Shown: positions 1 through 6,392, counted from the stretch's first letter. The stretch is DNA of 7,782 nt from CAZQYC01 sp043746555 (GCA_043746555.1 JAYTQU010000209.1:1-7782), one strand, 5' to 3'. The notes: generated from the sequence alone by a model not told the origin. Made by a program: numbers and translations.

Positions 1-189
1 TAATAGTTTACTCGCGGGCCGAATCGGCCGCCGCACTAACTCGCCGTCGCAATTGGGACACGTACCTTGTAACTTTGACTCTGTACAGGTGCGACAAAAT
101 GTGCATTCGAACGAACAGATCGTCGCCTCGGCGGAAGCCGGCGGCAGTTCGGCGTTACAGCACTCGCAATTGGGGCGGAGTTGCAGCAT
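1..189 (-). CDS. DUF1272 family cysteine-rich small protein, 3' end beyond window
   Basis: Reading the minus strand from an ATG at 189-187 gives 63 codons with no stop before the window edge, so the C-terminus is missing. The product starts MLQLRPNCECC, continues with a CSFECTFCRTC segment (residues 25-35) and a CPNCDGELVRRPIRP segment (44-58). This is the signature I recognise from the DUF1272 family of short, probably zinc-binding proteins of unknown function. Nine cysteines lie in 63 residues (8, 10, 11, 25, 29, 32, 35, 44, 47), and several form CxxC pairs, so one or two structural zinc sites are likely; that is inference. There is no signal peptide or membrane segment, so it is probably cytoplasmic. 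It begins 14 bp after the lnt stop in the same direction and may be co-transcribed as the last gene of the block. Only a weak CGAG sits upstream as a ribosome binding site. Confidence 0.82.
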   Translation of the reverse strand, partial: MLQLRPNCECCNAELPPASAEATICSFECTFCRTCTESKLQGTCPNCDGELVRRPIRPASKLL

Positions 190-203
190 GGTTGTACTCG
201 CGA

Positions 204-1751
204 CTACACGGATTCTTTTTGTCTAACGATGGCGAACAATAGCAAAATCGCACACAAAGAGATGACCGGCCAATTTCCCACGCGCGCATAGAAGGTCAAT
301 CCTGAGCGCGGTTGAACAAGTCCAGTCAACACTTCGGACTTGAACGAAGGCAACTGTCTGACAAGCCGACCTTGTGCGTCGATGATGGCCGAAATACCGT
401 CGTTCGCGGCGCGAATCAGCCCTCGCCCCACTTCCAACGCTCGCATTCGACTGATTTGCAAGTGTTGATAGCGCGCTGTGGAGTGGCCAAACCACGCATC
501 GTTGGTGACGTTAATGAGTAAAGTCGCCTCGTCGAGCGCGGCTAGTTGCGAGGAACCGTATGCATCTTCGTAGCAAATTGTTACGCCTATTTTTTGGCCC
601 GCTACTCTCAGCGGCGGTTGATCCGCATCGCCGCTAGCAAAATCCGAATGCGGCAAACTCTTCAAACGCATCCATTCCCGAACAATGCTCGGCACCGGAA
701 AATATTCGCCGAACGGAACCAGATGACGTTTGTTGTACCACTGAAAATTCTCGCCCAACACCATCACGCTGTTGTATGCCTTGTCTTTTTTGGCATCGTA
801 ATGTTGCGAACCGATAATGAGGCTGGACCCGTGTTCGCTCGCATCGCGCCACATAGTGTTCAAGTAGCCGTTTAACAATTCCGCCCAGTCCGGCAATGTC
901 GACTCCGGCCAGACAATCAACTGCGCGCCGAAATGCTTGACGGTGAGATCGCGATAGAGCTTAAGCGTTGCATCGTGTTGTGCTTGCGTCCATTTCATTT
1001 CCTGCGGCACCGAGCCTTGCACGATAGCCACCGTGATCGGTTGACCAATGGGCGTCGTCCACTCGCGATACCATAATGGGTACGCGAGCAACCAGGGAAC
1101 CAGAATCACAACGTAACCGGCGACCTGCCGATGGCGTAGTGACAAAAACGCCAACGCACCTGACGTCAACGCCAGCAAAAAACTCACGCCATACTCGCCC
1201 GTCAACGGGGCGAAAGCCGCAAGCGGCGTATCGATCGCGGCATAGCCGATCGATAACCACGGAAAACCGCTGAACAACCAACCGCGCAGCCATTCAAGCA
1301 TGACCCATGCGGCCGGCAAAGCGATGCAGTAACGCGCGTAACCGTGCGCGGGAAACCATCTCGCTTGAATGAACCCGAGTAGAGCGCTGTAGGCACCCAT
1401 GATTGCGATCAAGCCCAGCATCAAGAGCACTGTTACCGGCAATGGAGCTTTACCGATGACGTAAATACTGTTGTAAAGCCAGTACGTACCCGCAAGAAAA
1501 GTGCCCGCCGAAAAAAGAAATCCAAGTCGGGCCGCACGCTTCGCGGTCGCATCGGACCACGCGAAAAATAGCCACGCCGGACAGGCAATCGCCAATGGCC
1601 AGACATTGAATGGCGCGAACGCCAAGGATAACGCCGCGCCGATTGGAAACGCGAGACTTGCGGAGCTTCCCCATTTCCTCAATCTGGCGGAAGCGGAAAC
1701 ACTCGCTATTCCACTCATTTTTGCGACGTCTCCCGGACTAGCGGACGTCAT
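204..1751 (-). CDS. lnt: Apolipoprotein N-acyltransferase Lnt
   Basis: Lnt is an inner-membrane enzyme that transfers an acyl chain from a phospholipid to the N-terminal cysteine of apolipoproteins, the last step of lipoprotein maturation. The 515-residue product is close to the usual length of about 510. Hydrophobic segments lie roughly at 33-48, 52-66, 75-92, 103-128, 142-150, 186-205 and 211-227, followed by a periplasmic nitrilase-like domain (about 238-480) and a last helix near 491-509. The expected catalytic triad is visible: E283 in WPESTLPDW, K341 in NKRHLVPFGEYFP and C393 in GVTICYEDAYG; the K-to-C spacing of 52 equals that of the E. coli enzyme. The ATG overlaps the corC stop (ATGA), which favours translational coupling. 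An alternative ATG at 1718 (residue 12) has a better placed GGGAGA ten bases upstream and would give 504 residues, so the exact start is uncertain. Confidence 0.97.
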   Translation of the reverse strand: MTSASPGDVAKMSGIASVSASARLRKWGSSASLAFPIGAALSLAFAPFNVWPLAIACPAWLFFAWSDATAKRAARLGFLFSAGTFLAGTYWLYNSIYVIGKAPLPVTVLLMLGLIAIMGAYSALLGFIQARWFPAHGYARYCIALPAAWVMLEWLRGWLFSGFPWLSIGYAAIDTPLAAFAPLTGEYGVSFLLALTSGALAFLSLRHRQVAGYVVILVPWLLAYPLWYREWTTPIGQPITVAIVQGSVPQEMKWTQAQHDATLKLYRDLTVKHFGAQLIVWPESTLPDWAELLNGYLNTMWRDASEHGSSLIIGSQHYDAKKDKAYNSVMVLGENFQWYNKRHLVPFGEYFPVPSIVREWMRLKSLPHSDFASGDADQPPLRVAGQKIGVTICYEDAYGSSQLAALDEATLLINVTNDAWFGHSTARYQHLQISRMRALEVGRGLIRAANDGISAIIDAQGRLVRQLPSFKSEVLTGLVQPRSGLTFYARVGNWPVISLCAILLLFAIVRQKESV

Positions 1752-2620
1752 GCCTCCGGCGACTCGATGTCCTGCGGTGGAGCGACTCGCAGCAGATCAA
1801 GTTTGCGGCGATCGCCGCGCAGCACTTTGAAATCCAATCCGCCGAAAGCGAATGCTTCACCACGACGCGGCAATCGACCTAAGTTACTCATCACGAGACC
1901 GCCGATGGTGTCGAACTCTTCGTCGCTGAACTTGGTGCCGAAGTATTCGTTGAAGTCGCCGATTCGCGTTTGCGCTTTGACGGTGAATTGGCGCTCGGCG
2001 TCTTTGCGAATGTCCAAGTCATCGTCGACGTCGTACTCGTCGCCGATATCGCCGACAATTTGTTCCAACACATCTTCGATGGTGACCAGCCCCGCCACGC
2101 CGCCGTATTCGTCGACCACAAACGCCATGTGATTGTGATTGGCGCGAAATTCTTTGAGCAGCACGTTGAGGCGTTTGCTCCCGGGAATGAAAACGGCCGG
2201 ACGCAAACATTCTTTGATATCGAAGTCGTCGTCCGATTCGCTGGTTCGCTCTTCGACAAAGTAACGCAACAGATCCTTTGCAAGCAGCACGCCGACGATC
2301 TTGTCGCGGTCGTCGCCGATCACCGGAAAGCGCGAGTGACCGGACTCGATAACGATGGGCAGGATTTCTTCCGGAGTAGCGTCGCGCTCGACGATCACCA
2401 TTTGCGAGCGCGGCACCATGATGTCGCGCACTTGCAGCTCGGCGGTTTCAAGTACGCCTTCGATCATTTCGAGCGCGTTGTTATCGATGATGCCGCGTTC
2501 CTCGGCAGCTTCTAGTGTTTCGCCAAGCTCGGCGAGATCGCGCGGTTCGCCGCTCAGCGAATCGGTGATGCGGCGAATCCATTTGCCCGTAGCGCCCAAA
2601 TCCTTATCATCGTCAGCCAC
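1748..2620 (-). CDS. corC: CorC/YbeX, CBS-pair protein of the HlyC/CorC family
   Basis: The 290-residue soluble protein has two CBS domains and a C-terminal CorC_HlyC transporter-associated domain, with no membrane segment, as in YbeX/CorC. The N-terminal part ends in an acidic helix and the family hallmark VRDIMVPRSQM (residues 64-74), which opens CBS1 (to about 120). CBS2 spans about 137-193 and contains HMAFVVDEYGGVAGLVTIED (164-183). The last domain, about 207-280, contains FDTIGGLVMSNLGRLPRRG. The family was linked to magnesium and cobalt efflux, and ybeX has also been tied to ribosome and RNA metabolism; the molecular activity is unsettled. The start is GTG at 2620, chosen because AAGGAAG lies seven bases upstream and the reading frame fits homologues. 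It follows ybeY by 55 bp and overlaps lnt by 4 bp. Confidence 0.95.
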   Translation of the reverse strand: MADDDKDLGATGKWIRRITDSLSGEPRDLAELGETLEAAEERGIIDNNALEMIEGVLETAELQVRDIMVPRSQMVIVERDATPEEILPIVIESGHSRFPVIGDDRDKIVGVLLAKDLLRYFVEERTSESDDDFDIKECLRPAVFIPGSKRLNVLLKEFRANHNHMAFVVDEYGGVAGLVTIEDVLEQIVGDIGDEYDVDDDLDIRKDAERQFTVKAQTRIGDFNEYFGTKFSDEEFDTIGGLVMSNLGRLPRRGEAFAFGGLDFKVLRGDRRKLDLLRVAPPQDIESPEA

Positions 2621-2627
2621 AGGCTTT

Positions 2628-2634
2628 CTTCCTT
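2628..2634 (-). promoter_or_regulatory. Ribosome binding site of corC
   Basis: On the minus strand AAGGAAG lies seven bases before the GTG start of corC. It is the only strong, well-spaced Shine-Dalgarno sequence I find in the window, and it decides the choice of a GTG start for this gene. Confidence 0.75.
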
Positions 2635-2635
2635 A

Positions 2636-2651
2636 AGATCAGTTCCGATCT
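2636..2651 (-). repeat. Short inverted repeat ahead of the corC ribosome binding site
   Basis: AGATC and GATCT form perfect 5-bp arms around six bases (GGAACT on the minus strand) in the 55-bp gap between ybeY and corC. As RNA it could form a small hairpin, with a G-U pair closing a four-base loop, ending one base before the AAGGAAG site. Each arm contains GATC, so Dam methylation is possible if the host has Dam. No T-run follows, so it does not look like a terminator. Confidence 0.4.
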
Positions 2652-2675
2652 ATTCATACAGTGCGCGAGCGCGCC

Positions 2676-3164
2676 TCATTGCGAGATATACGGCGAACTA
2701 TAAGGGTCTTGATACCCGAAACGCGACAAAATTTTCACTTCAAGCGCTTCCATGCGTTTTGCATCGCGAGATTTGACATGATCGTACCCGCACAAATGCA
2801 AAACGCCGTGCACCAACATATGCGCCCAATGCGCATTTAGGGGTTTGCCTTGTTCGCGCGCCTCGCGTGCGACGACAGGAGCGCAGATAACAATATCTCC
2901 CAATTCAAAGTCGGGAGAGCGTGAGGGCGCGAGAGCGTAAGCGCCGGAATACGGAAACGACAAAACGTTGGTCGGTTTGTCTTTGCCACGCCAGCGGCGG
3001 TTCAGCTTGCGACTTTCGGCACTACCGACGACACGGACGCAGACGACGCCCGATCCGGCCGGCAACGCGGCGCTAGCCCATGCCCGCAGTTTGCTTGCGT
3101 GCGGTACACCGCTTCGTGTGGTTGCGATCTGTATTTCGATCCGCGCAACTCGTAACTTATTCAT
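2676..3164 (-). CDS. ybeY: YbeY endoribonuclease / rRNA maturation factor
   Basis: YbeY is a zinc-dependent protein required for 16S rRNA 3'-end maturation and ribosome quality control. The 162-residue product carries the metal-binding motif HGVLHLCGYDH, with H119, H123 and H129 in the family's HxxxHxxxxxH pattern, preceded by AHWAHMLV. RGKDKPTNVLSFP (residues 59-71) is also typical. The start is ATG at 3164, since the next residues (MNKLRVARIEIQIAT) resemble family N-termini; an ATG at 3173 would add three residues. The start overlaps the phoH stop by 8 bp (ATGAATAA), and no clear Shine-Dalgarno is visible, so translation is probably coupled to phoH. Between SFP and LGD the loop is five residues longer than I recall for E. 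coli YbeY, and it is encoded by a degenerate 8-bp repeat (2915-2938). The frame stays open and the active site is intact. Confidence 0.95.
   Translation of the reverse strand: MNKLRVARIEIQIATTRSGVPHASKLRAWASAALPAGSGVVCVRVVGSAESRKLNRRWRGKDKPTNVLSFPYSGAYALAPSRSPDFELGDIVICAPVVAREAREQGKPLNAHWAHMLVHGVLHLCGYDHVKSRDAKRMEALEVKILSRFGYQDPYSSPYISQ
2915..2938. repeat. Three degenerate 8-bp repeat units inside ybeY
   Basis: The plus strand reads gagagcgt, gagggcgc, gagagcgt. These are three units of eight bases, each differing by one or two positions from GAGGGCGT, the unit of the perfect array upstream of miaB. Three units make exactly 24 bp, so the ybeY frame is kept. On the coding strand they cover residues 77-84 (ALAPSRSP) and part of Y76, in the variable loop before LGDIVI. 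Confidence 0.6.
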
Positions 3165-4137
3165 TCGGCGCATTCGTGCCGCGATCGGTGCCGGCTCTAC
3201 TTTCGTACGCTTGCACGATGCGTCGCACGAGCGGATGACGCACAACATCTTTCGAGGTGAACATCGTAAAAGCCACGCCTTCGACACCCGGCAGAATGTC
3301 AATGGCGTTCTTGAGCCCCGACAATTGATGCCGCGGCAAATCGGTTTGCGTGATGTCGCCGGTGACCACCGCTTTAGAGCCAAAGCCCAGGCGTGTCAGG
3401 AACATTTTCATTTGTTCGACCGAGGTGTTTTGCGCTTCGTCGAGAATGACAAATGAATCGTTGAGCGAGCGGCCACGCATAAACGCGAGTGGCGCGACTT
3501 CGATAACATTTCGTTCGATAGCGCGAGCGACGCGATCAAAGCCCATCATGTCGTACAGTGCGTCGTACATCGGTCGTAAATAGGGATCGACTTTCTGCGC
3601 AAGATCGCCGGGTAGAAATCCTAAACGCTCGCCCGCTTCGACAGCGGGACGAACCAACACGATGCGGCGTACACGATCCGTTTGTAGCGCGTCGACTGCA
3701 CACGCCACCGCCAAATAGGTTTTGCCCGTGCCTGCGGGCCCGATGCCGAACGTGAGATCGTTGTTGCGAATCTGCGCGAGATATTGTTTTTGATTCGGTC
3801 CGCGACCACGCACGCCGCCGCGCTGCGTATGCACAACCACGTCTGCCAGCGCTTCGTCGCTCGGTGCTTCGGTCATGCCAACTTCCTGCAGACATAGATG
3901 CACTCGATCTGGCGTGAGCGCTTCTTCGCCTGAGAGCTCAAACAAATGACGAATCACCTGCTCCGCTTTGGCAACGACGATACTCTCGCCGCTAATAACG
4001 AGTTGACCGCCGCGTCGATAAACGCGCACGCCGAGACGCTGCTCGACTTGATGTAAATTTTCATCCATCGGTCCAACGAGATTCGCCAAACGCACATTGT
4101 CGATGGGCTCGAAAGCCAGTTCTCGAGTACTGCTCAT
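3157..4137 (-). CDS. ybeZ: PhoH-like P-loop ATPase (YbeZ)
   Basis: This is a PhoH-family cytoplasmic ATPase, thought to act on RNA and to work with YbeY. The 326-residue product has an N-terminal KH-like region (about 1-75) with GPMDENLHQVEQRLGV, then a P-loop NTPase domain. Walker A is GPAGTGKT (residues 133-140), Walker B is FVILDEAQN (229-237, acidic D233 and E234), and VTGDITQTDLP (258-268) matches the family's third conserved motif. VRPAVEAGERLGFLPGDL is also strongly PhoH. The ATG at 4137 is chosen because the N-terminus aligns with YbeZ proteins. It lies 17 bp downstream of the miaB stop with no clear Shine-Dalgarno, and its end overlaps ybeY by 8 bp. The C-terminal tail after about residue 312 is short and low in conserved residues. 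Confidence 0.95.
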   Translation of the reverse strand: MSSTRELAFEPIDNVRLANLVGPMDENLHQVEQRLGVRVYRRGGQLVISGESIVVAKAEQVIRHLFELSGEEALTPDRVHLCLQEVGMTEAPSDEALADVVVHTQRGGVRGRGPNQKQYLAQIRNNDLTFGIGPAGTGKTYLAVACAVDALQTDRVRRIVLVRPAVEAGERLGFLPGDLAQKVDPYLRPMYDALYDMMGFDRVARAIERNVIEVAPLAFMRGRSLNDSFVILDEAQNTSVEQMKMFLTRLGFGSKAVVTGDITQTDLPRHQLSGLKNAIDILPGVEGVAFTMFTSKDVVRHPLVRRIVQAYESRAGTDRGTNAPNE

Positions 4138-4154
4138 GTGGGCGAGTTATCGGT

Positions 4155-5531
4155 TCACGCCGTGAACGACGCAACGCGCGCGGCGCGATTAAACTCTTGT
4201 CCGCCAGCGCCCTCGACTAATCGTCCGCGCAACGAATTCGGCAATGCTTCCGTGATTACTACCTCCACGAAAGTATTGAGTAACGATTCCGATCCGTCGA
4301 AATTCACCCAACGCATATTTTCGGTTTGTCCGGCGAGTTGTCGCGGATTTTTCTTCGACGGTTTCAACACTAACACGCGTTGCACCGACCCGATCATTTT
4401 TTCGCTGATCGATAACGCATGCGCATTGATGTGCGCTTGCAAGGTATCCAAGCGCTTCAACTTGTCGTCGTAAGTAAGACCGTCGTGTAACGACGCAGCG
4501 GGCGTGCCGGGACGACGACTGTAAATGAAACTGAAAGACTGATCGAAGCCGATGCTCGCGATCAAGTTCATCGTGTGTTGAAAGTCTTTGTCGGTCTCAC
4601 CGGGAAAGCCCACGATGAAATCCGACGAAATGCAGATATCCGGTCGCACTTCACGCAACTTGCGAATCTTCTGTTTGTATTCGAGCGTGGTGTGTCTACG
4701 CCCCATCGCAGCGAGCACGCGATCCGAACCGCTTTGCACCGGTAGATGTAAAAAGTTCGCGAGCTTCGGCACGTCGCGATATGTCGCGATCAACGCATCG
4801 GTGAATTCGACCGGATGCGACGTGGTAAAGCGAATACGCTCGACGCCCGGCAATTCGGCAACGTGACGAATGAGCGTCGCCAAATCGCACTCGCTGCCGT
4901 CGTCCATTTCGCCCACATACGAGTTGACGGTTTGACCGAGCAAGTTGATTTCCTTCACGCCTTGCGCGGCCAACGATCGGACCTCATCCATCACTTGCTC
5001 GAAGCGGCGACTCACTTCTTCGCCGCGCGTATACGGCACGACGCAGAAGGTGCAAAACTTGCTACAGCCTTCGATAATTGAAACAAATGCAGTGGCGCCG
5101 TCAACTTTCGGCTCGGGCAAATGATCGAATTTTTCAACTTCCGGAAAGCTCACATCGACTACCGACTTGCCCGACTGTCGAAGCTCTTGAATCATCGCCG
5201 GCAAGCGATGCAACGTTTGCGGACCGAACACTAGATCGACGAACGGCGCGCGCGCGGTAATGCCCGCGCCTTCTTGGCTCGCAACGCAACCGCCAACACC
5301 GATGATCACATTCGGATTCGCTTGTTTGAGCGGACGCCAGCGTCCCAACTGCGAAAAAACCTTCTCTTGCGACTTCTCGCGAATCGAGCAGGTGTTGAGC
5401 AACAACACATCGGCCTGCGCGGGATCGTCGGTGAGTTCGAAGCCATTGGCCGCGCCGAGCACGTCCGCCATTTTGGCGGAATCGTATTCGTTCATCTGAC
5501 AGCCGAAAGTCTTGATGTGCAGGCGAGGCAT
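4155..5531 (-). CDS. miaB: tRNA-2-methylthio-N6-isopentenyladenosine37 methylthiotransferase MiaB
   Basis: MiaB is a radical-SAM enzyme that adds a methylthio group to N6-isopentenyladenosine 37 of tRNAs reading UNN codons. The 458-residue product (E. coli has 474) shows all expected parts. The N-terminal UPF0004 domain has cluster cysteines C11 (FGCQMNEYD), C48 (NTCSIRE) and C82 (GGCVAS). The radical-SAM motif CSKFCTFC has C156, C160 and C163, and HLPVQSGSD and DFIVGFPGET follow. A C-terminal TRAM domain spans about 380-445. The ATG at 5531 is chosen because MPRLHIKTFGCQ is the family N-terminus. An in-frame TTG at 5603 would add 24 residues translated from an 8-bp repeat array and is not credible. 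No Shine-Dalgarno is visible, because the repeat array ends ten bases before the ATG. It appears to be the first gene of the miaB-ybeZ-ybeY-corC-lnt block. Confidence 0.96.
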   Translation of the reverse strand: MPRLHIKTFGCQMNEYDSAKMADVLGAANGFELTDDPAQADVLLLNTCSIREKSQEKVFSQLGRWRPLKQANPNVIIGVGGCVASQEGAGITARAPFVDLVFGPQTLHRLPAMIQELRQSGKSVVDVSFPEVEKFDHLPEPKVDGATAFVSIIEGCSKFCTFCVVPYTRGEEVSRRFEQVMDEVRSLAAQGVKEINLLGQTVNSYVGEMDDGSECDLATLIRHVAELPGVERIRFTTSHPVEFTDALIATYRDVPKLANFLHLPVQSGSDRVLAAMGRRHTTLEYKQKIRKLREVRPDICISSDFIVGFPGETDKDFQHTMNLIASIGFDQSFSFIYSRRPGTPAASLHDGLTYDDKLKRLDTLQAHINAHALSISEKMIGSVQRVLVLKPSKKNPRQLAGQTENMRWVNFDGSESLLNTFVEVVITEALPNSLRGRLVEGAGGQEFNRAARVASFTA

Positions 5532-5541
5532 GGCTGGGGTC

Positions 5542-5574
5542 GGGCGTGAGGGCGTGAGGGCGTGAGGGCGTGAG
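5542..5574. repeat. Perfect 8-bp tandem repeat array upstream of miaB
   Basis: The plus strand reads GGG followed by three identical CGTGAGGG units (5545-5552, 5553-5560, 5561-5568) and a partial CGTGAG (5569-5574), about four copies in 33 bp with no mismatch. On the miaB coding strand the unit is CTCACGCC. The array ends ten bases before the miaB start codon, covering the place where a ribosome binding site would normally lie. Perfect short arrays of this kind can gain or lose copies by slippage. Confidence 0.9.
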
Positions 5575-5652
5575 ATGGAAGCAGAAACTCGAGTCAAACT
5601 CAAGTCTTACCTTCACTCGAACTGGCTATCTCGCCCCTACCCATCTCGCGCC
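5575..5652 (-). other. Rest of comB-miaB spacer: small hairpin and short repeats
   Basis: This 78-bp stretch between the comB stop and the repeat array holds no gene. At 5588-5604 the minus strand can fold as CTTGAGT-TTG-ACTCGAG, seven pairs including one U-G, with TTT just after it; it is weak as a terminator. ATCTCGC occurs twice at a 15-bp step (5628-5634 and 5643-5649), and GAGATGG at 5572-5578 is repeated inverted at 5641-5647. TTGACT (5597-5592, minus) resembles a -35 box, but no -10 match lies at the right distance, so no promoter is called. Confidence 0.35.
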
Positions 5653-6342
5653 TCAGGCGGCCACGCGACGTAATACGTGAGGCGACACGCCGCGATCGAC
5701 GCGCAATACAAAGTCGTGGATATCGACGGCCGTACACAATTCGAAGTCGCGCTGGGGCGCCCAATCACAAGTCGCATCGAAAAACTTCTCGGCGCTTTTC
5801 GCGCGACGTAGGCGTTCGCGAATTGTCGACGTATCGAGGTCTCCGCCATGCAATCGTGCGGCAATGAGTTCGGCGCAAAGATCGTCTTCGTCGCAGCGCT
5901 CGCGCGCTTCGTGACCCATGCGAATCAACGAGACAAACGCCGGCTTGCGCGACTTGAGGTAACGCACGATCGCGGCGCAGTTGACCAGCGCCCCCGTAAT
6001 AACTTCGTCAGCCTGGAGCGCATTGCAGAGACCTTGGGTTCCGGAATGCGTGGTGTGAATGAGCGTGCGACCCGATACGTCGATACGTTCGAGTTCGGTC
6101 GGCGAATTGCCGCAATCGAATCCGGGCAGCGGTTTGGCGTGACGTTCGCCCACTAGAATCGCATTCGGATTGTCGGCCTTGAGCTGTCGTGCGACTTCGA
6201 CGTCGGCGACCGGAATGCTGAGCGTGGCGCCGCGCGCAAACGCATAGGCTTCAAGCGAAAATGCGCGAAAGACATCGATCACTACGGCAATACCGCGCGC
6301 GCCTTGCGCGCCGACGACGTAATCCGATACTTCTATATGCAT
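5653..6342 (-). CDS. ComB-like 2-phosphosulfolactate phosphatase family protein
   Basis: The 229-residue product matches the ComB family. ComB in methanogens removes phosphate from 2-phosphosulfolactate to give sulfolactate for coenzyme M synthesis, and in Bacillus a homologue (YitC) is linked to sulfolactate. Visible family motifs are AVVIDVFRA (residues 19-27), VGER (64-67), GFDCGNSP (74-81), HTTHSGTQGL (96-105) and EDDLCAEL (152-159). It has no signal peptide, so it is probably cytoplasmic. The ATG at 6342 is preferred because MHIEVSDYV resembles ComB N-termini; in-frame TTG (6351) and GTG (6354) codons would add three or four residues. The nearest weak purine stretch (GAG) lies about 11 bases before the ATG. 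It sits 121 bp upstream of miaB in the same direction and is divergent from the L,D-transpeptidase gene. No other sulfolactate or coenzyme M gene is visible, so the true substrate in this organism is uncertain. Confidence 0.85.
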   Translation of the reverse strand: MHIEVSDYVVGAQGARGIAVVIDVFRAFSLEAYAFARGATLSIPVADVEVARQLKADNPNAILVGERHAKPLPGFDCGNSPTELERIDVSGRTLIHTTHSGTQGLCNALQADEVITGALVNCAAIVRYLKSRKPAFVSLIRMGHEARERCDEDDLCAELIAARLHGGDLDTSTIRERLRRAKSAEKFFDATCDWAPQRDFELCTAVDIHDFVLRVDRGVSPHVLRRVAA

Positions 6343-6365
6343 ACGTAACAACACTCACGACAAGC

Positions 6366-6384
6366 GTAGCCAATGGGCGGCTAC
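6366..6384. repeat. Inverted repeat in the comB / L,D-transpeptidase divergent spacer
   Basis: GTAGCC (6366-6371) and GGCTAC (6379-6384) are perfect 6-bp arms around AATGGGC. The element occupies the middle of the 50-bp spacer between two divergent start codons, nine bases from the transpeptidase ATG and about 24 from the comB ATG. The placement fits an operator-like site or a small hairpin in either leader, but no known binding motif is recognised. I see no convincing -35/-10 pair for either gene in this spacer. Confidence 0.45.
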
Positions 6385-6392
6385 CATGCACT

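Noticed and set aside
1970..2515. A 181-codon open frame on the plus strand opposite corC
   Set aside because: It lies wholly antisense to a gene with clear CBS and CorC domains, matches no family I recognise, and is the kind of frame that GC-biased codons leave open on the other strand.
2661..2677. GC-rich hairpin at the ybeY stop (GCGCG and CGCGC arms)
   Set aside because: Full pairing would leave a two-base loop, no T-run follows, and alternating GC stretches are common in this DNA.
3165..3383. Extended YbeY start at 3383
   Set aside because: The extra 73 residues overlap the conserved end of phoH in another frame and have no counterpart in YbeY proteins, which are usually about 155-165 residues.
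2968..3456. A 162-codon plus-strand open frame across the ybeY and phoH coding regions
   Set aside because: It spans two well-supported minus-strand genes and shows no domain or motif; it is a shadow frame.
5542..5574. CRISPR array
   Set aside because: The repeats are 8 bp long and contiguous with no spacers, and no cas gene is present.
5569..5597. Possible miaB promoter with TTGACT as -35 box
   Set aside because: At a 17-bp spacing the -10 position reads CTCACG, inside the repeat array, with almost no match to TATAAT.
5532..5603. Extended N-terminus of MiaB starting at the TTG at 5603
   Set aside because: The 24 extra residues are mostly a translation of the 8-bp repeat array, the start codon is a rare TTG, and the family N-terminus begins exactly at the ATG at 5531.
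5588..5604. Rho-independent terminator after comB
   Set aside because: The stem has only seven pairs including one U-G, a three-base loop and just three Ts after it, so it is too weak to call as a terminator.
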